A program made the position numbers and the translations under genes. Source: Oscillospiraceae bacterium (lineage in GTDB: Bacteria; Bacillota; Clostridia; UMGS1810). Taken from it: a stretch of DNA of 33,428 nt. The stretch lies in contig SVJK01000020.1 of NCBI GenBank assembly GCA_015069015.1, positions 1-33,428 of the forward strand, in the 5' to 3' direction. Under the pieces are notes generated by a model, which was not told the origin of the DNA, did not search any database, and saw nothing but the letters and a program-made list of their open reading frames with translations. Shown piece after piece: positions 1 through 8,390 of this stretch. How positions within the stretch are numbered: the stretch's first letter is position 1; the number at the start of each line of letters is the position of its first letter.

Positions 1-45
1 TTCAACACAGTTCTTTTTAAATTCAAAATTATATTTCACATAAAA

Positions 46-79
46 ACCCCCTTCACTGTTGTTGTCCAGTAAAGGGGGT
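46..79. repeat. GC-rich hairpin at the left edge
   Basis: An inverted repeat pairs 46-58 with 67-79 (ACCCCCTTCACTG with CAGTAAAGGGGGT, one mismatch) around an 8-base loop. Read on the minus strand, the stem is followed by a run of T, so it looks like a terminator in that direction. No minus-strand gene is visible to its right, so its role is open. Nothing else in 1-238 looks like a gene. Confidence 0.5.
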
Positions 80-238
80 ACGTATCATATACGGGGGGAT
101 ATTTATTTCTATTATGTATTCATAAAAAGGTCATTTATGCATACCAATACTTATCTAATACAGAGACATATTTTATTGTAAATCCCGGGAGATGACGTCT
201 TTTCCTTGAAACTTGTGTTTTCCTTTCATATAGCATAG

Positions 239-551
239 CGGAGTTTTGATATAATTAAAACCATTGACAAATTTGACAATGAACATATAATGGAATATAA
301 TGTAACAGATAACGGTGTTGGATTTGTGTCAAAGAATTATTTTGTTCCCTCATCAAATACTCTGTCAAAAGAAAATGTAACAGAGTATGAGTATGACCGT
401 ATAACAAAAACTGCCCGCCTCCAAAACTGTACGTGGTGATGGTATCCGAGTTGATAAGTCAATTTGGACTAAAAAATATTGCAAGGCTAACAAAATTCGT
501 GTGTGCGACGAAGACAAAAAATGGATACTAATTTATGAGAAGAGGTTTTAA
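239..551 (+). pseudogene. Decayed ORF with an internal frameshift
   Basis: From 239 an open frame without a usable start reads through DIIKTIDKFDNEHIM and VTEYEYDRITKTA and stops at TGA 437-439. Near 415-425 the coding sense passes to another frame, which reads KTVRGDGIRVDKSIWTKK and then DEDKKWILIYEKRF, ending at TAA 549-551. Joined, the two parts give one plausible protein tail, so I read this as the 3' remnant of a gene broken by a frameshift and missing its 5' end. The 'VRGDGIRVD' stretch recalls bacterial SH3-like repeats, but that is only a resemblance. It ends 2 bases before the next gene's start codon, as in an operon. Confidence 0.5.
264..291 (+). promoter_or_regulatory. Candidate sigma-A promoter
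   Basis: TTGACA (264-269) and TATAAT (286-291) are both perfect consensus hexamers 16 bases apart. The site lies inside the decayed ORF and could drive the downstream secreted protein gene. Chance occurrence in AT-rich DNA is possible. Confidence 0.45.
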
Positions 552-553
552 CT

Positions 554-2116
554 ATGAAAAAAATTATAGCATTACTAATTTGTTTAATTACAATATTTTC
601 TAATGAGGCTTGTGCTACACCATATGAAAATGCAGAAAATGCCGAGAAAATACTGATTGACTTTTTTTATAATCACAAGGATAATCTTTATCCAAATACT
701 GTTACAGATATAGAAGATGCATTTTTGGCTGATATAGATAATGATGGAATCCCTGAACTCTTATTTAGTAGATATATATATTGGTATGGTTTAACTGTAT
801 ATAAGGTTAAAGACGGTAAAGTTATAGAGATTCCTGATAGAATAAATTTTGGGACGGGAACAGGAATAAGAGAAGATATTAGTCTTTTAATGGATAAAGA
901 CGGTCATATGTATATTTATAGAGAAGGTGAGTTTACCTCTCCGTTTATCGGAGGTTCAAGTTATACCCATCAAGTAATATATGACTGGTCAGAAAATGGG
1001 CTTACACCATTAAAATATTTGGGAATTGATAATTATTATGTTGGAGAACAAGCAGAAAGTAAATATACTACGGATCTTAATGCAGTGACTAATTTAGATC
1101 TTCCTAAAACACAAATTTCTTCATCAGAAGCAGATGCAAAATTTGCAGAATTTAAAAATCAATTGAAATCATATATTGCATGGTCGGAAGCTGACACAGA
1201 TAAAAACAGCGGACTTAACAGAATATGGAATCAGCAGAAAGAAAAGTACGAAAAAAATACAACGCCAAATGCAGATAAATATATTGTTCTGCAAATAGGT
1301 AACTCATTGATGAATGTTGATGGGTCAGCAAAGGCTATAGATACCGGTATTGGTACTACTCCTGTTATTAAAGACGGAAGAACCTTGATTCCCGTTAGAG
1401 CGGTTGTTGAGGAAATGGGAGGAACTGTTGATTGGGATGCCGCAAATAATATGGCTATACTGTCGTATTCGGGTAAAACAATAAAATTAGTCATTAATAG
1501 TAATATTGCATATTTGAATGATGTTAAAGAGACCTTAGATGTTGCTCCTGTTGTGATGAATGGCAGAACAATGTTACCAATCCGTTTTATTGCAGAAAGC
1601 TTTGGCTTTGATGTTGATTGGAGAGAATTAACACAACAAATTGTTATTACAGGAAATAGTGTAAAAGACGATGACAAAAATGTTTCTATCAATTATGCTT
1701 TGCTTTCTTGCATTGGAAAAACTAAGGAGGAAATAACAGGACAATACGGAAATATTGTTGGTTCCGAATATTGGATGGGCGGAAAATATTATATTTATGA
1801 CAATTTAAAATCTCAAATTTTTTATGAAAATCCGGATGGTGTTTATGATTATAATAAAAATGATGATGTAGAGAGTTCCGAAAGGTGCTTACATATGTTT
1901 GTTAATTTATCTGAATTATTAAATACGCCAAACAAGAAGAAATATACGGTTGAAGAATTACAACATATTTTGGGGAATTATGAATTCAGTGATGATTTAG
2001 ATAATGATTTTTACCCTTTATGCTTTTATAAGTTTACTTTTGGCGATTATGTTATAAATATTGAAAGCGAGCAGAAGAATCCACTGCTTGACTATGTTTA
2101 TGTTTATAAGAAGTAA
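554..2116 (+). CDS. Secreted protein with copper amine oxidase N-terminal-like (stalk) domain
   Basis: The 520-residue protein starts with a signal peptide (residues 1 to about 22, charged MKK, hydrophobic core, cleavage near ACA). Residues 58-70 hold a DxDNDGxxE motif like the calcium-binding loops of VCBS/FG-GAP or dockerin-type repeats. Residues about 244-366 match the pattern of the copper amine oxidase N-terminal domain (PF07833): two copies of a beta unit with 'VIKDGRTLIPVRAVVEEMGG' and 'VVMNGRTMLPIRFIAESFG'. In Clostridia this domain usually serves as an extracellular stalk or wall-associated module, not an enzyme. The C-terminal 150 residues are not recognised. AGAGG about 9 bases upstream supports the start. 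It is probably exported; its function is unknown. Confidence 0.8.
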   Translation: MKKIIALLICLITIFSNEACATPYENAENAEKILIDFFYNHKDNLYPNTVTDIEDAFLADIDNDGIPELLFSRYIYWYGLTVYKVKDGKVIEIPDRINFGTGTGIREDISLLMDKDGHMYIYREGEFTSPFIGGSSYTHQVIYDWSENGLTPLKYLGIDNYYVGEQAESKYTTDLNAVTNLDLPKTQISSSEADAKFAEFKNQLKSYIAWSEADTDKNSGLNRIWNQQKEKYEKNTTPNADKYIVLQIGNSLMNVDGSAKAIDTGIGTTPVIKDGRTLIPVRAVVEEMGGTVDWDAANNMAILSYSGKTIKLVINSNIAYLNDVKETLDVAPVVMNGRTMLPIRFIAESFGFDVDWRELTQQIVITGNSVKDDDKNVSINYALLSCIGKTKEEITGQYGNIVGSEYWMGGKYYIYDNLKSQIFYENPDGVYDYNKNDDVESSERCLHMFVNLSELLNTPNKKKYTVEELQHILGNYEFSDDLDNDFYPLCFYKFTFGDYVINIESEQKNPLLDYVYVYKK

Positions 2117-2120
2117 AAAA

Positions 2121-2155
2121 TAACCTCTGCCAAAAATGGAGAGGTTAGCCTTTAG
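2121..2155 (+). terminator. Hairpin after the stalk-domain gene
   Basis: An 8-bp perfect stem (TAACCTCT 2121-2128 with AGAGGTTA 2140-2147) lies 5 bases after the stop codon. The T tract after it is weak, while a run of A precedes it, so termination may be inefficient or bidirectional. Confidence 0.5.
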
Positions 2156-2244
2156 AGTTATTATATATTTGAAATAGGGGATATAATCTTTTTTAGTGTT
2201 TCTTTATTAAAACGTATGTTTCAAAAATGTACAAATGGTTTTTA

Positions 2245-2274
2245 TTGACAAGTGGCTGCAGAGGAGAGTATAAT
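2245..2274 (+). promoter_or_regulatory. Sigma-A promoter of the giant surface protein gene
   Basis: Perfect TTGACA (2245-2250) and TATAAT (2269-2274) hexamers are separated by 18 bases, about 70 bases upstream of the ATG. This gives a leader of roughly 60 bases before the AAGGAGG ribosome binding site at 2329-2335. Confidence 0.8.
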
Positions 2275-2341
2275 GAAGCAAAAGGAAATAACAACTAATG
2301 ATGTGGTCATATAAAATATAAATTCGCAAGGAGGTTAAAAG

Positions 2342-5300
2342 ATGAAAAAAATATTATCGGTATTTCTGGCAATTTGCATTTTTGCCATGAATACGGTAGT
2401 GACAATTGCGGAGGATGTAACTGTCGACGGCGCGGAAATCGGTCAGGTTGTTTTCCCTGATGCTGACGAAAATTATTCTGTCAAAATGACAGTAGGCGAG
2501 AGCAGGACATTTAATTTCTATTCGCCTTTCCCCGAAGATGCCAATCTTGAATTTGAAACAACAGATGTCAAAATTCTGTGTGTTCATAGTTGGGAGGATG
2601 GGAAAACTATTACGGTAGATGCCTACGCCTCCGGATGGGCAGATGTTATTGTCCGCAGTCCTGACGGAATTGAGGTGGGACGTCTCACTGTAAATGTTTT
2701 GGAAGGTGAGGAAGAAAATCCCGACATTCCGGTTGTTCCCGATGATTCTGACAAAATGATCGTATTTTACGACAACAACGGCAACGAGACTGACGAAATT
2801 ACTCTGGAGAACGGATTTAGTGGAAGTCTGAATTATGAAATTCTGGCTGACATCAGTTCAAGAGATATTGCGTGGTATTCGTCAAATGAAAATGTTGCAA
2901 CCATTGCAATAATGGGTAGAATAACAATTCATGGCAATGGAACAACTGAAATTACAGCATATTCTCCCGATGGAATTTTGGCAGGAACTCTCACAGTTCA
3001 CGTTGAAAAAGAGGATGTTCCCGAAGTTCCCGGAGACGGAGAAATAATATACACCGAAATGGTGTTTTACGATACCGACGGAAATACCTTCAGCGAAGTG
3101 TATCTTGATGAGGGCGAAAACTTCTATTTCTCCTATCAGGAAGCCCCCGGAAAAGAGGGTGAAATACTTTCTTGGGAAGTTTCGGATCCGTCTGTTGTTG
3201 AAGTTTATCCCGACGAAGGATATATGTATGGTTTAAATGGCGGAAGCGCAACTGTAAGTGTTTACATTGAAAGACTGAAAGAAAAAGTTGGCGAATTTAC
3301 AGTATATGTAAATGAGTCTTCTGAAGGCGGAGAAATAGTTCCTGGTGAAATGATGTTCTACGGCCCTGACGGCATTCAGTTCACAGAACTCTGGCTCAAA
3401 CAGGGAGAAACCTATTGGTATTCCTACACCATGCCCGACGGCAAGGACGGTCAGGTTCTGACATGGACATCCACTGACGCGGGTGTTGTTGAATGCAGTG
3501 ATGAAAGCTATGTGTATGCAGTAGGAAGCGGCACGGCAGAGGTAGTATTTTGTGGTGAAGAAGGCTATGAAGTTGGCAGATTCACTGTGCATGTTGAAAA
3601 AGAAGATGTTCCCGAAGTTCCCGGAGATGGAGAGGAAACTATAGAAGAAACAATTACGTTCTACAACTCCGACGGTTATGATTTTACTGAACTTATCTTA
3701 AATTATGTTGGCGAAACCTATTATTTCTATTATACATACACCCCCGAGGATGCCGATACAACAAGATGGGTGTGGTATTCCACAAATGAAGATGTCGCCA
3801 CGATTCACGACGGATATGTTCGGGCAACGGGTTCTGGTTATGCTGAAATTATTGTGGAAAACGAAAAAGGACTTCGTATAGGCAGAATGGGCGTGGGAGT
3901 TTCCGACGGGGAAAATCCGGACGATGGCGGAGATGAAATCCCCTCTGGTGCCATTAATATAGATCTTGCTTCGTGGGATGATATTACACTGACTGTCGGC
4001 TGTGTATATTATTTTAACCTCTTGGGACTCGTCGGAAGCAATGATATATACTGGGTGACAGAAGGTGACTATCCTGTAAGTTTCAGAGACGGATATATTT
4101 ATGCAACCGAAGAGGGCTCCACAGACATTTTTGCATATGACTCAAAGGGCAACTATCTTGGCTATATTCCCATTACAGTTGAACTCTCGGATGTTCCCGG
4201 AGATGGCGGAGATGAACCAACAGTAAAACCATCTGAAATACACCTTGACTATTATAATATTGAACTTAGTCCCGGAAATTCTCATTCGCTTTTTGCAAAA
4301 ACTATGCCTGTAGGCTCCGAATCATGTGAGTTATACTGGTATTCAGATAATGAGAGTGTTGCATCAGTTGAAGCAAATGGTCCTTTCGCAACAGTATATG
4401 CAAACGAAATAGGAACTGCAACCATCACGGTTACCACAGAAGACGACAGTGTTTTTGCTTCCTGTGTTGTAACTGTTGAGCCTGTATATGTAAGCAGAAT
4501 TGAGTTGAGTAGCAATACTCTTGAACTTCGTAAAAATGAATATGGCTACCTGTCTGCAGGTGTATATCCCTACGATGCAACAAATCCGAATGTTTTGTGG
4601 ACATCCGATAATGAGGATGTTGCAACAGTGGATGAATACGGCAATGTTTATGCAACAGGCAACGGAACAGCCATCATAAGAGCAGAAGCAATAGATGGCA
4701 GCGGCGTGTATGATGAATGTAGTGTAACTGTTTCATACATATATGTAACCGGCATAGAACTCAGCAAAAATGAACTTGAAATGCGTGAGGGTGCCGAAAA
4801 GAGACTATATGCATATGTTGATCCTTATGATGCAGACAATCAGGAAGTTGCATGGACATCAGACAATGAAGATGTTGCAACGGTAGATGAATATGGTTAT
4901 GTTTATGCAGTATCTGAAGGAACAGCCATCATAAGAGCAGAAGCAACAGACGGCAGCGGTGTATATGCCCGGTGTGTGGTTACTGTTGCATCAGACAAAG
5001 TAACCGGTGTAACACTTGACAGAACTGAACTTGAACTTATGGTTGGAGATAATGAATATCTCAACGCAACAATCACTCCTTCATTTGCAGAAAATCAGTA
5101 TGTATACTGGGAATCAGATAACGAAGATGTTGCAACGGTTAACTACTATGGTGAAGTTACAGCCGTAGGTGAAGGAAAAGCCACAATTACTGTTACAACG
5201 GAAGACGGCGGATATACCGCAAGTTGCATGGTTACAGTAAAGGTAATTCATGCAACAGATATAACCTTAGATGCAGAAGAAATCAATCTTGATTTATACA

Positions 5301-8248
5301 CAGGAAAAACCTTAAATGCAACAATTTATCCCGACAACGCATCAAACAAAAATGTTGTCTGGTCAAGTTCAAATACAAACGTTGCAACGGTTAATTCCTA
5401 TGGCTATGTCTATGGCACAGGAGAGGGCGAAGCCATAATTACTGCATCCACAGAAAACGGAAATCTTGTTGCCCTGTGTCTGGTTAACGTAAACAAAGTA
5501 CCCGTAACAGGCGTAAGATTTGAACATGATGAAATGGAACTCAATCTCGGTGAACATACATATCTTAGTCCGATTATTGAGCCTTCCAATGCCACAAACA
5601 AAAATGTGACCTACACATTCTCTAATCCCTCAATTCTCTGGAACAGATGGGGTGATTATGTCGAGGGCTACAGCATTGGAACAACATATGTAACGGTCAC
5701 CACAGAAGACGGCGGCTACAGTGCAACAATGAAAGTTACAGTTCCTGAAGTTGCTCTTGAAGGAATTGAGTTCGAAAGCGATGTAATTGAATTTGATCTG
5801 GGAGATTATGACGAGATATATGTGAATTATCTTCCCGAACATGCCACAAACAAAAAGGTAAGCTTTGTATCATCAGATCCTGAAATTGTATCAGTTTATG
5901 ACGGATACAGCGGAACATACGGAAATGTTGAAGCACACAAAGTTGGAACTGCAACCATAACTGCCACATCAGAAGACGGCGGCTATGTTGCAACTTGCAC
6001 AGTAGTGGTAAAACCTGTTGCAGTTACAGGAATCGAATTCAATTCAACAGGTCAATACTTTGGTGGGGCAAGAGAGGAATCACTCAGTTATTCAATATAT
6101 CCCTACAACGCATCAAATCAGAACGTAACATTTGAATCAAGCAACGAATCTGTCGTAACCGTTGAAGACGGCGTGGCATATATGCATAAAGCAGGTAGTG
6201 CAATCATTACTGCCACAACAGAAGACGGCGGATATACCGCAACACTTCCGATTCACGTTATGGCATTGATGTCCGATGGAGAAATAACCCTCGGAAAGGA
6301 TGAAACATATGACCTTGATTTTTCATATCATCCCGATTATGCTACCGCAGGAGATGTAATATGGGAAAGCAGGGATGAAAGCGTTGCAACGGTTGATCAA
6401 AACGGCGTGGTTACTGCAGTCGGAAAAGGAACTACCACAATTTATGCATCTTATCAAGCCTACACTTCCGGATTCGGTTATATGGACTGGGTTGACATCT
6501 GCGAGGTTACGGTTGATTATGAAATAACAAGCGGAAAAATCACAGATACAATAAGCTGGGAATTCGGCGGAGACAACGGAACCACTCTTATCATTACAGG
6601 AACGGGTGAAATTCCTGAAAACTGGGGAATGACAGACTACGGTTTCAAAATCTTTGGAGACAGAATAACAGACATCGTAATCGGTTCGGGAATTACATAT
6701 GTGGGAAGAGAAACATTCTTATATCTCGAAAATCTTGAAAGAGTATATCTTTCAGATACAGTTGCCTCTGTAAGCCCCTTTGCGTTCTATTTCTCATATA
6801 GTACAGATCCTTCATTTGTATATGAAGTGGATGAAGCAAGCCCCTATCTTTGCGTTGAAGATGACATTTTGTTCTCTAAAGATATGACAAAACTCATTTC
6901 ATATCCCATGAGCAAAACAGATGAAGAATATGTTGTTCCATCAACCGTTAAAGAAATAGGACTTTATGCATTCAATATGAATTCATATGCTGACAACACA
7001 TATCTTACAAAGATTGTTCTTGGTGAAAATGTTGAAACAATAGGAAACGGCGCATTCTATAATTGCTCTTCACTTTCAGAAATTGTCATAGACAAAAAAC
7101 TCACATCCATCGGTTCTTCCGCATTTTCAGGATGTCCCTATATGGATGTATACTACTACGGCAGTGAAAGTGAATGGAACATGATTTCCAAGACCGATTC
7201 ACAACTTTACTATAATAGCATCAGATTTAACTATGTTCCCCCGTTGACTGAAAACGGCTATGAATATTATGTGAAAGATGGTAAAGCGTATATCATTAAA
7301 TACAAAAATGAAATAAGCACAAAAACCTTTACAGTTGCTTCAACTCTTGGCGGATATCCCGTTGTTGCCATTGAAGATATGGCATTAGAACACTATGATT
7401 ATCTGCTTGATGAACTCATCATTCCCGAAGGAATCGAAGAGGTTGGCGCATATCTGACATCTGAGTTCCGTGTTAAAAAACTGACTCTTCCCTCAACCAT
7501 CAGAAAAATAGGAGTATATGCAATAGGAATGAGCATCGAAGAGATTTCGGTTGCATCCGGAAACAAATATTTCTGCACAGTTGACGGAATACTTTTCAGC
7601 AAGGATAAGACAAAACTGATAGCATATCCTGCTGCAAAAGCAGGCTCATCCTACACAGTTCCCAAGGGTGTTAAAATGCTTTCATCCAGAGCATTTTTAT
7701 ACTGTGATAATCTTGAAAGCATTGACATGGGCGATGATGTGACCTATATCGGATATAGCACATTTGAAGGCTGTCAGAATCTTAAAACAGTGACAATGCC
7801 TGCAGGCATAACAAACATTGAATATAATGCATTCTACTATGCAGACAGCATCACAGATGTATATTATGCAGGAAACGAAGCGTGCTGGAATACTATTGAT
7901 ATGCAAGCCGGAAATGAATCACTGACAAGAGCAAACATTCACTATGGAACAGTTGACGCACCAAAGACATATATCAGATGGGGTTCAACAGATTATGAAA
8001 ACAACCGTTTCTTCTATGATGTATACATAAATGACATTGAAGTCGGAAAAACAGTTGTTGTTGCATACTACTACAAAAACAAACTTGTCTACACTGCAAA
8101 TCAGGTTTATAACGGTGAAGAATATCTCAGTTTTGAAAGAAATTATGACCTTGGCACCATAGACTGCGTAAAGGCTATGGTATGGGATAATCTCGGCGGT
8201 ATTCTCCCTGTATGCAAATCTGCGGAAAATCTTGTTGAAGCAGACTGA
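2342..8248 (+). CDS. Giant secreted adhesin-like protein: Ig-like (Big_2) repeats plus BspA-type leucine-rich repeats
   Basis: The protein has 1968 residues. A signal peptide (residues 1-24) is followed by about six diverged Ig-like modules joined by acidic Pro/Gly linkers; 'EKEDVPEVPGDGE' occurs twice. From about residue 625 there are about nine clearer Big_2-type modules of roughly 80-85 residues, each with V-x-G-I-x-L, 'NEDVATVDxxGxVxAxGxG' and 'xxDGxxxxxCxVTV' signatures. From about residue 1395 two blocks of LRR_5/BspA-type repeats follow ('GAFYNCSSLSEIVI', 'STFEGCQNLKTVTMP'), each capped by a YYxGxExxWN module. The last 90 residues resemble the C-terminal module of many clostridial extracellular proteins. 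No LPXTG motif, SLH domain or C-terminal membrane anchor is visible, so how it is held at the surface is unclear. It is likely an adhesin or matrix protein. AAGGAGG seven bases upstream fixes the start. Confidence 0.88.
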   Translation: MKKILSVFLAICIFAMNTVVTIAEDVTVDGAEIGQVVFPDADENYSVKMTVGESRTFNFYSPFPEDANLEFETTDVKILCVHSWEDGKTITVDAYASGWADVIVRSPDGIEVGRLTVNVLEGEEENPDIPVVPDDSDKMIVFYDNNGNETDEITLENGFSGSLNYEILADISSRDIAWYSSNENVATIAIMGRITIHGNGTTEITAYSPDGILAGTLTVHVEKEDVPEVPGDGEIIYTEMVFYDTDGNTFSEVYLDEGENFYFSYQEAPGKEGEILSWEVSDPSVVEVYPDEGYMYGLNGGSATVSVYIERLKEKVGEFTVYVNESSEGGEIVPGEMMFYGPDGIQFTELWLKQGETYWYSYTMPDGKDGQVLTWTSTDAGVVECSDESYVYAVGSGTAEVVFCGEEGYEVGRFTVHVEKEDVPEVPGDGEETIEETITFYNSDGYDFTELILNYVGETYYFYYTYTPEDADTTRWVWYSTNEDVATIHDGYVRATGSGYAEIIVENEKGLRIGRMGVGVSDGENPDDGGDEIPSGAINIDLASWDDITLTVGCVYYFNLLGLVGSNDIYWVTEGDYPVSFRDGYIYATEEGSTDIFAYDSKGNYLGYIPITVELSDVPGDGGDEPTVKPSEIHLDYYNIELSPGNSHSLFAKTMPVGSESCELYWYSDNESVASVEANGPFATVYANEIGTATITVTTEDDSVFASCVVTVEPVYVSRIELSSNTLELRKNEYGYLSAGVYPYDATNPNVLWTSDNEDVATVDEYGNVYATGNGTAIIRAEAIDGSGVYDECSVTVSYIYVTGIELSKNELEMREGAEKRLYAYVDPYDADNQEVAWTSDNEDVATVDEYGYVYAVSEGTAIIRAEATDGSGVYARCVVTVASDKVTGVTLDRTELELMVGDNEYLNATITPSFAENQYVYWESDNEDVATVNYYGEVTAVGEGKATITVTTEDGGYTASCMVTVKVIHATDITLDAEEINLDLYTGKTLNATIYPDNASNKNVVWSSSNTNVATVNSYGYVYGTGEGEAIITASTENGNLVALCLVNVNKVPVTGVRFEHDEMELNLGEHTYLSPIIEPSNATNKNVTYTFSNPSILWNRWGDYVEGYSIGTTYVTVTTEDGGYSATMKVTVPEVALEGIEFESDVIEFDLGDYDEIYVNYLPEHATNKKVSFVSSDPEIVSVYDGYSGTYGNVEAHKVGTATITATSEDGGYVATCTVVVKPVAVTGIEFNSTGQYFGGAREESLSYSIYPYNASNQNVTFESSNESVVTVEDGVAYMHKAGSAIITATTEDGGYTATLPIHVMALMSDGEITLGKDETYDLDFSYHPDYATAGDVIWESRDESVATVDQNGVVTAVGKGTTTIYASYQAYTSGFGYMDWVDICEVTVDYEITSGKITDTISWEFGGDNGTTLIITGTGEIPENWGMTDYGFKIFGDRITDIVIGSGITYVGRETFLYLENLERVYLSDTVASVSPFAFYFSYSTDPSFVYEVDEASPYLCVEDDILFSKDMTKLISYPMSKTDEEYVVPSTVKEIGLYAFNMNSYADNTYLTKIVLGENVETIGNGAFYNCSSLSEIVIDKKLTSIGSSAFSGCPYMDVYYYGSESEWNMISKTDSQLYYNSIRFNYVPPLTENGYEYYVKDGKAYIIKYKNEISTKTFTVASTLGGYPVVAIEDMALEHYDYLLDELIIPEGIEEVGAYLTSEFRVKKLTLPSTIRKIGVYAIGMSIEEISVASGNKYFCTVDGILFSKDKTKLIAYPAAKAGSSYTVPKGVKMLSSRAFLYCDNLESIDMGDDVTYIGYSTFEGCQNLKTVTMPAGITNIEYNAFYYADSITDVYYAGNEACWNTIDMQAGNESLTRANIHYGTVDAPKTYIRWGSTDYENNRFFYDVYINDIEVGKTVVVAYYYKNKLVYTANQVYNGEEYLSFERNYDLGTIDCVKAMVWDNLGGILPVCKSAENLVEAD
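4664..4966 (+). repeat. Near-identical DNA repeats in adjacent Ig-like modules
   Basis: A 28-base stretch beginning GGAACAGCCATCATAAGAGC at 4664 recurs exactly at 4919, 255 bases (85 codons) later, and similarity continues for about 20 more bases. The encoded modules share 'WTSDNEDVATVDEYG' and 'GTAIIRAEA.DGSGVY'. This points to recent duplication or gene conversion of one module inside the giant gene. Confidence 0.8.
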
Positions 8249-8259
8249 CAGATAATTTT

Positions 8260-8296
8260 AAAACTACAATGGGAAATTTCCCATTGTAGTTTTTTC
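8260..8296 (+). terminator. Strong intrinsic terminator after the giant surface gene
   Basis: A perfect palindrome (arms 8261-8275 and 8278-8292, AAACTACAATGGGAA) is followed by a T run to 8295, 12 bases after the stop codon. It separates the surface protein gene from smc. Confidence 0.9.
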
Positions 8297-8325
8297 TTGC
8301 AAATTTTTCATTCTTATGATATTAT
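8297..8325 (+). promoter_or_regulatory. Candidate promoter of the smc-ftsY unit
   Basis: TTGCAA (8297-8302) and TATTAT (8320-8325) are 17 bases apart, directly after the preceding terminator and 65 bases before the smc start. Position and spacing fit a sigma-A promoter. Confidence 0.55.
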
Positions 8326-8390
8326 ATAAAAGGTGTATTTTGGCTTAGTTTTAATACATATATACAAAAGATTGTTTGAGGTGTTTTAAG

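Noticed and set aside
4200-6260. Regular repeats that might suggest a CRISPR array or a tandem DNA satellite.
   Set aside because: They lie within one continuous reading frame and correspond to Ig-like protein modules of about 80-85 residues.
8376-8390. Longer smc start at the TTG 8376.
   Set aside because: It touches the GAGGTG ribosome binding site; the TTG at 8391 gives the family N-terminus MYLKGIE and correct spacing.
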